A stretch of DNA of 64,000 nt. Source: Ophiura sarsii (Eukaryota; Echinodermata; Ophiuroidea; Amphilepidida; Ophiuridae). A program made the position numbers and the translations under genes. The notes under the pieces were generated by a model. It was given only the letters and a program-made list of their open reading frames with translations, did no database searches and had not been told where the DNA came from. The stretch lies in assembly GCA_035610835.1 (NCBI GenBank), contig CM069452.1:23937121-24001120 (forward strand). Direction: 5' to 3'. Every line of letters starts with the position of its first letter. The first letter of the stretch is position 1. This document shows, one piece after another, positions 30,101 to 45,100 of the stretch.

Positions 30101-33100
30101 TGATAAATTAGGTAGGTGTACTGATTGCTGGCCCGATTTTCAACTTGATGTTTTCTATTCTACATGAAGGGTCATCATTAAAATAGTCATATTCCAAAGT
30201 TTGAGTTGCATAACTTCAATGGTTCTTATTTGAGAAGCACATGGTGACATGAAATTTGCCCATTGAGTAGTACACAAACTGGCCGGGTGGTTAACCACCT
30301 TTGGCAGTAATTCACTGCATTTTGGCCTATAAAGTCTAAATGGAACATCTTGCGCCAACCATTTTAAAACAATAATGAGACAAATAAGGGGGTTTCTTCT
30401 GATATCAAAACATGATATTTTGATAGAAAAAAAGCAGCTAAAGTGATCGGAAAATCCACCTTTAATTACCTTCTTTAAAACTGATTTGGCTCCATTTCCA
30501 TTTTTCTTAGCTTAAAATGTCCCCATCACTGTATAAATTTAGTCTACTCTACCTACAATATGCATGTACATAGAAACTATAGACCTGCCAAATAATTGTT
30601 GCCAATAAAAATCACAAATAATGTCAGTCAGTAATGTTGAACTAATATCTGTTGTATTTTCTATTTCTTAACAGGCTGGTATGGTGCTAGCTATCTTGGC
30701 TCACAATATCTGTTCCGTATACTCCATGTTTGCGGCCAAGATATTAATGCACATGTGTTTCGCCACTATGGCATTAGAAGTAAGTTATCGAAGAATTTAA
30801 TTATTTAAAAAACAGTTGATGGAATTTGAATATATATGTGCTTATTTTGTGTACGCTACTGTCAAAAAATGTGGGAATTTCAAATACCTCACATTTATCA
30901 TTAGTTTTGTGTCTTGCACATGATGCTGTCTCCATTCTGAAACTTCTCTTTGGCACTGATGGAAATTAGCAATTGCGTTATCAATATCAAAATTAACAAC
31001 CACTTTAATCACAATAAGTAACCACTTTATCAAAATTGGCAATTCTCAATTAAAATGATAAGTGGTTAATAATCAAACTTGCTGTCATTGCTAGAAATTA
31101 TTTCAAAATTTTAATGTCAATTTTATAATTGTTTGAAATTATTTAATCAAAATGCGCAAATATAGCATAGTATTAGGTTTATGACATATTACGTCTAGTC
31201 GTCTATGTCATAGTATTACGTCTATGTTTGTTGAAAAGAACAAGTAAGATAAATTACCTTCCTTATTTGTAATTATTATTTTTGTCATCAACAGATTGTG
31301 TTTGTGACATCTGCCCATGTAAGTAGCTGGGTATCACTACAAGGCTGTGCAGTGTTAGGATTACTTATACATTATTTCTTCTTGGCTCAATTCTCATGGA
31401 TGCTTATACAGGTAAGGGTGCTGTTTGCTATTCATATTTTGATGGTTATTGGTGGAGACACCTTTTGTATAAATGCACAATACCTACATTTTTCATCTTA
31501 TTCATGCCTTGAAGATTGGCCATTTGTGTAGAATAGCTATTATTAATTCAGGTTTTAATTCTCTTTTTAAATGGACTTGAAAATGAAAGACAATTAAACA
31601 ACTTGGATTGATAGTTAATAATGTTGAAACATGAATTAGAAAATTGTCTCCTATGGATCGTGCTAGAATCTTTAACACTTTCCACACAGATATTAGTTTT
31701 ACCATTTATACAAACAGATTTTTCAGAAACCTTTCCCAATTTTCAAAGTCTATCTCAAGGATTATTGAACCAATACTAGGCATGTGTGTACTTATTTCAA
31801 TGCATTTCTCATGGCGATTCCAAACATGGTCATGAAATTAAATAATTTTGACATTTTTGAAACATTTTGTGAACTTTTGGAATGTTGTCTGCAGACGCAT
31901 GCCGCATGGAAAGTGTTAAGAGAAGATGTTTATCATGCAAGATAACATACTGACAATATGTATATACAGATACCATTACTATTCTTTACAGATGAGACTG
32001 TTATAGAATTTTTAATAGCTATTTGCCCTTATCCTGTTGTTGAAATTGCTCTACTGTTTATAACTACCCTTGATTCTTTTGAATAACTAAACCTTAATGA
32101 TATATTTCTTTTTTATTCTTCTAGTCTTTCAACCTGTGGAAAGTATTTGTGATGAATGATGAACACACTGTTAGATACTACATAATCTACTTTGTAGTTG
32201 GATGGAGTAAGTAAACACTTGTATTGTAACACAGTATTAAATCGAATGTCAGCACTCTAAATTATAATATATATGTAAACCTGTATTAAATAAAATGACA
32301 GGTTTTCTTTAAGATACACTGGGATGCATTGGGCTTGAGGATAATTGTGTGTGTGTGTGTGTGTTTATAATATACATATAGGCCTATGTAATAATAATCA
32401 CAGTGTATATATGTGACCAGTAACATCAAAAAAGGCATGTTGTCGGCAAACACAGTTTTGAGATAGAGGCCAGGGCTGTACTTAGTACCCGCCCGCACGC
32501 CGTGGCGGGTAACTTTTGCGTTGGGCGGGTAACTTTTCAAATATACACGCCCGGCTGGCCGGTAAGAATTTTGCTGTTGGTAAATGAAGATTACTTGTTT
32601 GGCTGGTAAGTTTACAGTCGGGCTGGTAACTTTTACATGCTACCATGCTACCAGCCCGGCTGGCTAAATGAAGGTACATCCCTGATAGAGGCTAATATAT
32701 TTGTGAAATATAAAGCAAATAATTGAACAAATTATGCTTCTTCATACCACATCTTGTGATTACAAAGTCCGATTACCTTTAACATGGTATCATTTCAAAG
32801 CTTAAAATATGTTTTTTCAAGTCTCAAGAGTTGACTCGGGACATAATATTTGGGGATGTGTTGCTTCAACGCTTTGAAATTCATTATATTGCAGTGAAAC
32901 CAATAGCATCTAAACAATGCCGGTATCGTTGTGATTGGTCCAATGTGGTTCCTCTAACGTTAAATGGAATAGGTCTAAATCAATAACAACTGATCAGCCA
33001 ATATTTATGAATCTATTATAATCTTTCATTTATCTTTCTTTCTCTGTACATAGGTCTTCCTGTAGTTGTAGTGGTATCGTACATAATCATTGCTTATGCT

Positions 33101-36100
33101 GTATTTGATTGGCCATTCTATGAGGACCCTAATCTACTCACCTTGGCAAACCCAAGTGCCATATATGGAGATGTGCACCTCAATGGAGACATGTAAGTAG
33201 GCAGATGTCATGGGGGGCAATAACAAAAGGCTGGTTGTTCTGGGATGTGTACAAGAAATATTGGTTGTCTTAGAGACCAGTTTTCAACATTGCTCACTTC
33301 TTCATTTAAAACCAAACCTATTGTATCATTGTAGGAGCATCATGTAAATGATTCCGTTAAGTTAAGGGGTTACTCACATTTTCAGTCATGTTACTCATGT
33401 AGGCTTAAGCTTTAGCCTGACAAGCAACTTTGTTCACTGTTCGTCTGCATCTTCTATCATTTCTAAAATTTATCAAAGATGTTGTTTAGCTTTAAAAGCT
33501 CCACCATTTTTGTTCTCTCTTCTGTGTCCAATCAAGATAGCCTCCAAAACAATGTATTTTTGTTTGGATCGCTATCTATCAATACGATGTTGTCCCATTA
33601 CATTTATAGAAAATTATCAATCATTAACTTTGGTTGCTATAGTTCAGCCAGTTCCAAATAGGCGAAACCCTGTTTACAGCGAAAGAATTCAGAAGAGCGT
33701 CGCGTGCAAAACGCTTGCATGGGCGCAATATCGCAGTGACATTGTATGCGTGACGCTTGTGTATGCCAAACTCGCGCTTATACACTTGGATTACTTCTGC
33801 GCGCAGATAGATAAAAACTGAATATTTCTTGCCAATTTTGAACTGATTGAACAATAGTATTGCTAGTATTGTCTGCCATATTTTAAAAAACCACCATTCT
33901 CCCCTGTCCCACATCTAATCCAGAGTAGTTGATTTGTACTGGCTTTTTTACCTATGACTATGATAATTTTGATTTCCATCAATTGTTTATTTTATGTGCT
34001 AATCTCATTTGGTTTTCTATATTTCATTCTCCCACAGCTGTTTTATGCCCAATGGTTATGCTGCCCTCGCCGGTGTGGTAGCACCAGCCGCATTAGCTGT
34101 GTTAGCCATAGGTACAGTGTTTATACAAGCATACCAGGTGAAACCACAATGGAAACGTTATGATGATATCTATATGGGCAGATACAATACTACTGGTAAG
34201 AACAATTTTGTATGATGACAATGGGTTTCATCTTTGTCTGAGAAAGATTTGATCCCATATTTAAAATAATTGTAAATAAATGTAATTGCTTACCGTCGTC
34301 TTTGGTAAGGATTACCCACACTGAGCCGCAAAAATGGCAAACAAGAAGAGATGAGTTTTTTTTACTTCTACCCGCAAAAGTGGGTGCTTGAAAGCAGATT
34401 TTGATAACACAATAGAGGTTTGAGATCTTGTTTTATGGAAACTAGGGTCTTAAGAACTGAACTGATTGACTTTTTTACCATTTGGGGATAAAAACACCTA
34501 TCATTTTAAAAATCAGAGCTTTAGAATGTAATTTGTTATGAAAGAAGTGGGTCTTAACACTTTCCACGCGGCTATTAGTTTTACCATATACAAAACAGAT
34601 TTTTCAGAAACCTTTCCCAATTTTCAAAGTCTATCTCAAGGATTATTGAACCAATACTAGGCATGTCTGTACTTATTTTAATGCATTTCTCATGGTGATT
34701 CCAAATATGATGAAACTTAATTATTTTGACATTTTTTAAACATTTTGTGACATTTTGGAAAATCATCTGCGCGTGGAAAGTGTTAAGATGGCAGAGAAGG
34801 GTAAAAAGGTGCTAACATACCACTTTCATGTCATGTAAGTCCCCCTTTCCCCATGTGGGTTGGTGACTAGAAAAAAAGTTGATCCTAAACTATGCTGCCC
34901 AATAACATAGTGATTGGAATAATCTAGTTATACTCTTGTCTGGTATGGTAACACATGTGTATATAATTTCTTTCTTTGTGCAGAGGTTCAACTGATTCTA
35001 ATATTCTGGTGCTTAGTATGTCTGACATGGCTGTGGGGTGGACTTCATATTGCATACAGTCAACTATGGTCAGCTGTTCTGTTTTCTATGTTTAATATCA
35101 TACTGGTAAGTGTATATGTCATTTCAGGTCGTCCGTAGGAGAGACCTTATGGCTGCATCCTTCGTGTGTCGGGGTGTGTGTGTATATGGTAACCGTAACC
35201 CTACTACGCGACACAGAACCACACAACCAGAAGCACCTGTCTGCGTATGCACACAAGTGTTTAGCAATAACTCACAGGTATATAGTCTGTGAAAAGATAG
35301 CATGGACAGCCCCTCACTTGTGGTGTGGTGGTTGACTTGCTCACCTGCCACCCCGATGACCCGGATTCAATACCCGGTAGCTGCGGACCTAAATGTTGTC
35401 CTCCCTTTTTTCCCCCCTCCCCTGTTATTCAGTCCATCACCACTGCAACACCCATAGAGTTTGGGTTATTGTAATTTTAGGTCTTGTCAATTGACACAAA
35501 ATTCTTAAACAGCTAAGAAAGTTTAAGCAATCTCATTGGTTCTCAGAGAAATCGGCGACATCTAGATGAGACAACTTAACACGGGGAGGTGGGGCCTACG
35601 TTTTAACAGTGCGCCCGACCTTCACAATGCGTGGTTTGCTTTATAACGCGCACTTCTGCAGTGCGTCTTTAGCGCTTTTCCTGCGTTTATGCCGGCGCCG
35701 CGACGCTTACGCATGGTTACCTCATCGCATGTGATTGGATGGAATGTTTGTGGGTTATTCGATCCTAGCAGGGGTAAAAGTTGTCAAATGTGGACAATAA
35801 AATGTACTTATTTCTTTGATAAATGTCTAAAGTATGATTGTTTAAGAATGAGAATAGTCCGATAGTATTATTTTTTGCGTAGAACAACTCCGCCTGCGGC
35901 GTCGTTGTTCTACTTAAAATAATACTATCTACTTAAAATAATACTATCGTCCGCATTTATGTCAGACAATATAACACGGGTACGGTCTAAAAACAATACC
36001 TTTATTCTCTAATTATACAATGTATAGGGTAAACTCGCCAGTTTTCGGTCAGCGCCTATTTTCGGTCACTCTGCCCAAATTGTGTAATTGCATCGGTCGT

Positions 36101-39100
36101 CGCCATTTTAAAGCAATAACAGGCTTCAACTATGTGGCGGTTTTTTAGCCATCACATCAGTTTATAACGACGAGGTCATTTTCATTACACGATTTGGGCG
36201 TAGTGACCGAAAATAGGCGCTCTGACCGAAAACTGGCGACTTTACCCTAGGTGTTTTTTAAAACACCCATCAAATACCCCTCAAGAGTATTAGATTTGGA
36301 TACATATTGAGCTTCACCTGGTCTTGTAGCTAGCTAATTTTGGGAAATACATTTCTCATTATATTTTTATGCAGCAAAATAATTTTATGTTTGCTTTTTG
36401 TCTTTTTCCAAACAGGGTCTGTATGCATTCATAGTGTACACCATCTTGCGCAATCAGTTATGCCGCCCTACAAAAGGCAACTACTCTCTAAACAATATGT
36501 CATACGACAATTCTGTCGAGTTCCTTGGCAACGGACATCATCAAAACAACCTGATGGCACAGGGTCATGAGAAAGGGTCAAAGGTCATACTGACCAAAGC
36601 AGAGCATCCTCCCGCTATCATCTTGCCAAATAAAGATCCTGATGTAAGTAGTGTTTAGGTTGACAAATATGCACCCATCATTGATATGTGATATTACATT
36701 GTGGACATTATATATTTTCTTTCAAATAAATACAAAAATAACCTACTAAAAACAGAGTCACAACAAGATGAAAAAAATTGTCAATTGACAAGACAATTGA
36801 CCAAATAAAAATTGATGAGAGATCATTATTCACAGCAGTACTCTATAGGTGATTGGCTCATCGATATTATGGAATTGGCTTGTTCTGCTACCAATTGCGA
36901 CCAGTCCCATGAAAAAGGATATATTGTCGGCAAACAGTTGTGTAAAAGGGGCCAATAAAGTTGTTTAAAATATAAAGAAAAAATAAGAAAAATATACATC
37001 TTATAATGAAATCTTTTCATTTGAAAGACTGATTGCTCTCAACAATGCATCACTTCATAACATTCAATGTGCTTTTTGTATACATAACCCAGATTAAAGC
37101 TTTGCCCTCAACATGCACCATTTCATGCAACAGATCATGTATAAACCCAGGTTCTGTAGGAATGCACAGTGCAATGTGTGTGTATATATATATATATATA
37201 TATACAGTCTGTAACAAAAAAAGTGATACAGTTTTGAAAAAAATATTAAACATATCTCCCATGGAATTTCTGTTTTGAGTTTTAATGGTATGCGAGGGGA
37301 TTTTTCTAGCTTTCAAATAAGTTTTTATTCATGACAATCGATGGTCAATGGAATCGAACCAGGAAAATAGCAGTAGAGCGCTCTTGTTAGACTTGAAATG
37401 AACCATTGTTTTAAAAATGTATTACAAAGAAGGTAAGGTCTTTACAAATATCTGTAATGTGGGGTAGAATTAAAACCATCTCTTACTAAGAGCATGGCTG
37501 CCGCTAAACAAGTGCCCCAATTCACATTGTAAGAATGATTTTTTATGGTTGTAAACATAACTTTAGAATGACAATGATTGAGAGAGTCTTTGTGTTTACC
37601 GTTTGCTCAGGAGGAATAATGAGCTATATTATTTATGAACTCCAAATAAATTGGTCAAGATATAATTTACTTATTTTATGAATTTATTTATTCAAATGAA
37701 ATAAAACTATTTGAAAACGAATTATATTGTTCTCTTTAATGTTCCTTGCATGATGATACCCTAACCATTTAATTTATACAAGCAAGATTGTATGATATTG
37801 TGAAAGTGGCCCAACCGATTTCTAGAAGAGTTAGTAGATTAGTCATAAATGTTAAACACAAGTAGTTAAAAAGACCAAATAAAATTATTCTGGTAGCCAA
37901 AACAGAACTTAACACAGAGTGTAAACGATATTGACATTTCATGATTTAAACATTGGGTTAAAAATAAAATTGCGATTGTATAACTTCTTTTGTTACAGTC
38001 TGTATATACCTTGATAATATTATCCACCTTGTAAAAGACAACGGAAGTCCAGCTTGAAGTGGCATTACCCCTCGCACCTATCTCTTACCATGCACTAGAA
38101 TGTTCAACGCCATAAAGGGCATGGTGAGAGAGAGGTGCGATGGGATTCTATAGTTTTGCCAAGTTTTATCAATCCAACACAAACTATGGGATTGAGACAT
38201 CGCTCTAAACTGGGTTCTAACAGGTTGTAATATGCATGTGCTATTAATGTCTAAACAGATAAGCCCTGACAAAATTGATTTCCCTGAGATTATGGGGGAT
38301 TTAAACCGTGAGGATGTCAACCTCGATATAAACGGGGATGTCAACCTTGAGGATAAGGTAAGATGATTTCAATGGTGGAAGAACTAAATCGGATAATTGT
38401 TGTGGAATTGTGGCTTAACCCCTCGCTACCAGAATGTAACGCTTCACTATTGGGATTCCTTTTTGTCTGGTTTTGCTTGTCAATCAAGAATATGAATAAT
38501 TTGATATAATTTTTAAGGAAATGCTTTATTGCCAAATTACAGTATTCTTTATTTATTTATTATACCCATTGAAATTTATGGTATCATTATAATATTTTAC
38601 CATTTTGAATAATTTATCAATTTTTAATATACCATATAAATTGTATGATATAAAAATAACAACTTCACATAATTGTCATGTTTTTATGAGTTGTCAGCAA
38701 ACTATTAAAGGTAGATGACCGATCACATTTTCGTAACACAGAATTATTTCAAACATACGGAGATTTTCATATCATATGAAAGCTCGTATTTTTCTCATCA
38801 TCATACTGAAATTTGACGGCCTAAATCGGTATAATTACGGAGAAATCGATGAAATAACGTCGAATTACCGCGAATGGTGGTAACCACCGATATAGTTTGT
38901 GTACTACTCAATGGGTACAGTTCACAGCATCTTGTGCGTCTAAAATAAGAACCATTAGAGCTATGCAACTCAAACTTTGGAACACGACTTTTTTAAGGAT
39001 GACCTTTCATGTAGAATAGAAAACTTCAAGTTGAAAATCGGAATGTGATCGGGTCATCTACCTTTAATAGCCAGATGGACCATTAGTATTGTGTTACATT

Positions 39101-42100
39101 CTTTCTTTAACTCCCATTCTTTTGCAGTTGTCATTCACAAAAATGAGTAACAGTTTTAGAACTGATTTCATGTCTAATTAACTTCAAAAGATTTTCTTCA
39201 TGAGAAAGGATAACTAATTTTAATGAAAAGGAAAGGGGGAAACACATTGATACTGTTGATTCCCCTCTCCCCGCGGGGAGAGTGTTATCACCAAGCGCGT
39301 GTATACTTACCTTGCTCAAGCATAACTATGCACTTCAATCCTAACTCGCCTACCTTAGTGCTACCCCATTACCACTGTAAAAATAGTGCCCCGCTGGCGT
39401 AGAACGGCTAGCGGAGCGATCTCTCAAGCGCCGGCGGTGCAAAGTCCAATTTCCGGCTAATCAATTAGTAACACCAGGGTTGACTCCGGGGGTGGGCAAC
39501 CTCCTCCTTATCCGGGCGGGCCGTTATGCTTGAGCAAGGTAAGTATACACGCGCTTGGTGATAACACTCTCCCCGCGGGGAGAGGGGAATCACCAGCGCT
39601 TGTTAATACTACCGTTGCTCAAGCATAACTATGCACAGTTTCGCACTGACCAGGAGACAACACTGGAACTACTTAACACGCGAGCTCGGTGATAACACCT
39701 AAAATTGCCCCATGAGAAGAATCCCCATTATCTCAGAATTACGTAACACCTGAAGCGTAAAGAGAAGAACACGAACAGAACTTGACTCACCTAGAGAGAA
39801 GTCAGGTTGCTACTCCCGTCTTCCTGTCTTCTGCCCCTGCTACGTTGACTCCCTGGAGCTGCCGTAGCCGACGCTGCTGCCGCTGATAGTACCCTCGCTG
39901 ACGTGACTGCTTGTCCACAGATAGGGTCCTTCAGATACACAGACTGAAAAGTTGTCGACGTCGACCACCCTGCAGCCTCCATGACTTCCTTGATGGATGC
40001 CCCTTTGTAGAGGGCCCAAGAGGCTAGCTGTGATCTCAGATCGTGTGCTCGGATACGAGCGCCTGCCAGTCGCCTCTCCTGCCCACCTAAACTTTCCTTT
40101 ATCACCTGGATGATCCAGCGCGCCATGGTTGATTTGCTGGCCGGGGTGAACGGACTGACCGTGATAAGGAAAAGCTGGTCCCTTATTGTTCCATCTGCCT
40201 TGACCCTGTGTTTCTCAGTCCTTTTTAGGTAATACTTCAGGGCCCTAACCGGGCACCATGGCCCGCAGTCCGAGGATCCACTGGCCATACGTAAATCCGG
40301 CAAAACAATAGGCCTCGGCGTGAAGTCCAGCGTCTGGTTTTTTGCCAAGAACCCGGCTCTGGGGAGAAGTGTGACGGCTCCGCTGGAAAAACGTATGTGG
40401 CCCTCCTTCATAGATAGAGCGTGGATCTCCGAAACGCGCCGCCCAGATGCCGCGGCTACGAGGAACACCGTCTTCCTTGTCAGGTCCGGTAAGTCCAGAA
40501 GATGCATAGGCTCGTAGGGGGAGTCAGCTAAGGCCCCCAGAACCAGTGGAAGATCCCATGCCGGTACTAACGACCTGACTGGAGGACGCTCGTGAAACGC
40601 TCCCTTAATCAGGCTGTTGAGTGTTGGCGATGTGGACACAGTCATGCCTCCCTCGAAACCATGATGCACCGATGCGATGGCTGTGCGGAAGCATCTCACT
40701 GATCTGGGATTGGCCATGTTGTGCTTGAACTGCTCTGTCAAAAACCCAGCTATGGCCCCCACAGGGGCTTTATGTGGACTAATTTGTTTGTCCCTACACC
40801 ATTTGAAGTACTTGACGAGGCGGGAATTATAAGTTGCCCTGGTGGAAGGTCTCCTTGCCTTTGCAGCCAGGATGGCAGCCTCTCTTGAAAGTCCCTCTGC
40901 AACGTAAGATCTGATGAAATGCTCCATGCAGTCAGGTGTAGGGTCTGGGCTGTTGTCAGAGGAACTGTCGTTTGGTTCGGATAAATGAGGAGGTCCTCCG
41001 TCAGAGGCAGGCTGATTGGGTTGTCGACCATGAGTGATAGAAGTCGCAGGAACCACATCTGCCTGGGCCACAGCGGTGCTATTAGTAGCAGCCTGCAATT
41101 CCTGGATCTTGAGAGTTTCTCCAGGACCCTGGGTATCAGCGCTATGGGTGGAAACGCGTAAGCCAGCATCATGTTCCAGCTGATGATCATCGCATCTGCT
41201 GCGTATGCCATGGGGTCTAGTCCCCAAGTGCAATAAACTGGGAGCTGGGCGTTCCTCCCCGTCGCAAAAAGGTCTATGGACGGTTTCTCCAGCAGGTTGA
41301 ACAGCGTCCGGCACACCACTCCGTTCAGTTGCCACTCTACCGATGTTCCTCGGACTTTCGCGGCCGCTCGTAGGGGTGTTCCCCCTCTGGACAGGGCATC
41401 CGCCAACTTGTTGTCCGCTCCCGGCAGGTGTTCTGCCACCAACGTGATCCCGTGACGGGCGCACCATACTAGCAACTTGATTGTCTGGAAGGACAGAGAT
41501 CTGCTGCGGGTTCCCCCTTGCCGATTGATATATATTACTACCGACAGGTTGTCGCAGCGTATCTTGACCGTCTTCCCCTTGACCTCCGGGAGTAGTTTCC
41601 GCAATGCCAGATGAACCGCGAGGAGCTCCAGCCTGTTGATGTGAAGTCTGGCAATGGCCGAAGTCCACCTGTCTGATAAGGTGATATCCCCCCAGTGTGC
41701 TCCCCAGCCCCCCTTGGAGGCATCCGTAGTAAGGGATGAAGAAGGCGCCTGGTCCGTGAACGGCTGGCCCCGAATCAAGTTGGGTCGATGAGTCCACCAT
41801 CGCAGTTCCTTGTCGATTCCTCTCGCGCTGGAGATCGGAGTCGTCAGAAGGTCCCTCCGGAGGCTGAATCTGGAGAGAACGTGCAGCTGGATAACTCTCA
41901 TCCGCAGTCGACACTGGGGGAGGATGGCCGTCAGGCTTGCTATAAGGCCCAGGAGCCTCATCCACAGTCTGGCTGGAGCAGTCCTTGCTAACAATATTTC
42001 TAAGGCACATTTGGTAACTGCTGCCACCCTGTCTTGCGTCGGGATGACCTTCCCTTCTGCGAACAGTATCATGGCTCCCAGAAACTGTACTTGTTGCGAT

Positions 42101-45100
42101 GGAACCGGGGCGGATTTCCCTTCGTTGACGACGAACCCCAGAGAGGTGACTAACCGGCGCACAATTATAATCTGCTCTTGGAGAATCTCTGACGATGGCG
42201 CTGTCACCAGCCAGTCGTCCAGGTAGACGAAAACAAACATTCCCCGTTGTCGGAGGTACTCGGCTATCACCTTCACCACTCTCGTGAAAGTCCTTGGTGC
42301 TGTAGATAGGCCGAAAGGCAACACCTTGTATCTGTAGGTCCGACCTCCGATGCAGAAACCTAGCCACTTCCGGTCCAAGGGCCTCACCGGAACGTGCAGG
42401 TATGCGTCCTTTAAATCCAAAGTGGCGCCCCACCATCCCGGGCGTAGCTCTTTGAGGACCGCGGCCAGCGTTTCCATGCGGAACTTCTTGGGCTCTATGA
42501 AGACATTCAGGGGCTTTAAATTCAATATTGGCCGCCATTCTCCCGATTTCTTTGTGGTGAGGAAGAATGTTGACATGAATGCTACTTGACCGGGCGCTAC
42601 CTGCTCTATTGCATCCTTCTCCAACAGCGCTTGAACCTCGCTGCTTAGGGCGTTCCTCTTGTCGGGGTCTCTCGGCAGGTCTGTACGCCGGAACACTCTT
42701 GTTGACGGCGGGGGGCGGGTGAATTCCAACTGGTAGCCTGAGGATACTGTGTCCAGGACCCATTTGTCGGAAGTCACTCGTCCCCACTCTTCCCCGAAGA
42801 ACGAAAGCCTCCCTCCCACTGGAAGGAAGGAAGGCCGTTGACCTAGGCGGTCATTTTCGGCGGTCTTGCCCGCCGCCGCCGCCTCCGCCGCGGCCTGCCC
42901 CTTTGCCACCGCCACGGTTGCCGCGAAACGAACTTCCCTTTCCACCTCCCCTAGATGTCCCGGAGCTCGGACGGCCGCTCCCACCATTCCCATCCTTTCC
43001 GCTGTCCTTCTTGCCTCCTCCGCTTCCACCGCCTCTATATCCGCCCTTCTGAGGTGCCGACTTCTGAGAGGTAGACGGTTGTCTATCGGAGTGTGACTTT
43101 TGAGCAGCTTGAGAGGTCTGATTCGCCGTGCCACCTTTTTTCTGCGCCGCTTTCCGGGTCCTCTCAGCCTCCAATCGCTGCTTACGGTGCGCCGTCTCCG
43201 CTTCCTTGAAAGCCGGCCACCTACCACCGAAGAGGTCTGAAGTGATCGGGGTCCTAGCCAGTCCCGTCTTGTCTGCAAGGTTAAGGGCCTTGATGGCGTT
43301 TTGCTTGCGGTGGAGCGCCAGCCGGAAAGCAAGCCGAGCGTAATGCTCTGCTGATACATGCATAAGATCCCTCAATGTGTATAAGGTGCGTTTCTCCGCC
43401 GCCAATCGCATAGGACTGTTCACGTCGAGCCGACCATTAATGAGGTGGGCGAAGGCTAGCAACGACGAATTGTTGACTCTCAAACCGTCCCGAGCCATCT
43501 GCTCCAGCTCCCTCAGCTCCTTGTCTCTGGGTTCATTCCATTTAAACACTTTATGAGCCTGTAGCGGCTTACCCGACGGTTGCCCGCCTTCGACGCCAGG
43601 AGGGGGCTGCTTGTCTGGCCTACACCAGGAATTCTGATCAGTCTCCATCTGGCGCCAGCAGTCCGACGGAATCAGGGGTGGGCTAAAGAACTCCGCTTCT
43701 GCCTCCGGAGGAGCAGGGAAGGATTTTGGAATCCAGGCCTTTCTGGGGGGAGCCCGGCCCGTTTGCTGCAAGTCCCTCACATATCTCTGGAGAGTCTTCG
43801 TCACCGGGATGTAGGGGCGATGAGGCTTCCTGACGGTGGCCTTTTCTGCTTCACCCAACTCGAACGTATCCGCATCCTCCTTCGGTGGGAATCTAATTGG
43901 TATCTTGGCGCTCATCATCGCGTAGGCAAAGAACGGCGCCGACACTTCCGGGGACAGGTACTTTAATGGTTGATCCTGGCCCTGGTCAAGGAGCGAGTCT
44001 GACGGCTTCTGGACCGCATAAGGCTCCCCAAGAGCTCTAACCATCTCGATCTCCATCACCGTGAGGGGTGGTGTCGTCACCTTTCCGCTGTCCGTACCGA
44101 CTTGCTTCGCCGTAGGGCAGCTTACGTCCTTTGTTGCTTCGCCGGGATCCGGTAGGTATGACGGCTCAAACGTCGGAGAAAGGGCAGTTAAGGACGCTGG
44201 AGGTGGAGACCATTCTGAACCGCAGTAATTTGGATCTACCGTCGGCGTGCTGACGTCCTGCTCCGCTGATCTATTTAGGAAACGGTCCCAGTCCGACGGA
44301 GACCTAGTCCGTGGTGGTCGGGGATCTGACCCGCTGGGTGCCCGAGATAACGTGTGAGGCGCCGAGTAACGCGGCCCTCCAACCGCAGTCGCCTGATAAT
44401 GTCTGTCGCGACTTGGCAGGGATGCCGCAGGCTCACGGTGTGACGGTTGTCCGCCACGGCTGTGCAAACTCCCCTCCTCCATTGTACCGTCTTGCCCATA
44501 TCCACTACGTTCGCCGTAAGATCCATAAGCGTGCCGACTACGGCTCCAATGGGCCTCCTCGGACTGCTCCCGTGGGTGATAATCATACCCGCCTTTGTCC
44601 CGTTGGCTGTCTATGCGGCTACGGCTTCGGTCACGGCTCTGTCCGTGGCCCACCTCCGCCGAAGCACCACTGCCGAACCATGAGAAGCTGGAATCCGTAC
44701 GGGGCCGATCACGGCTCATCTCCCGGCTCCGGCGATCCGAACGGCTCTTGCTGCGCCGTTCCGACGGTGGTACCTCGTGGCTCCGACGATCCGTACGGCT
44801 ATGTTCCCGGGTCCGGCGATCCTTTAACGGTGATCTATCACGGGATCGTCGACGGCCCCGCCGTTCCGTTCCGTCTTCCCCACGACTCCGTTCACGGCTC
44901 CGTTGACGGCTCCGTTGACGAGTCGGAGGGCAGTCCCGAGTCCGCTTATCGTTCTTCCCGTAGGTCCGTGCGGGCGCGTTGTCCTCTTCCTTCTCCGGAG
45001 TCAAACCACGGCTCCGATCAGGACTACTGTTCTTAGAACGCGGACTTGGACAGATGGAGCTTGACGAGCTCGATGAGCTAGACGACTCTCTTGCCCGCTG

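Noticed and set aside
40928..42787. N-terminal 620 codons of the 998-codon minus-strand frame as part of the recombinase
   Set aside because: This stretch runs out of frame along the RT/RNase H coding sequence and is only a shadow; the recombinase fold begins near residue 621.
44311..45036. 241-codon plus-strand frame as a gene
   Set aside because: It is antisense to the Arg/Ser-rich part of DIRS gag; its composition mirrors the gag codons.
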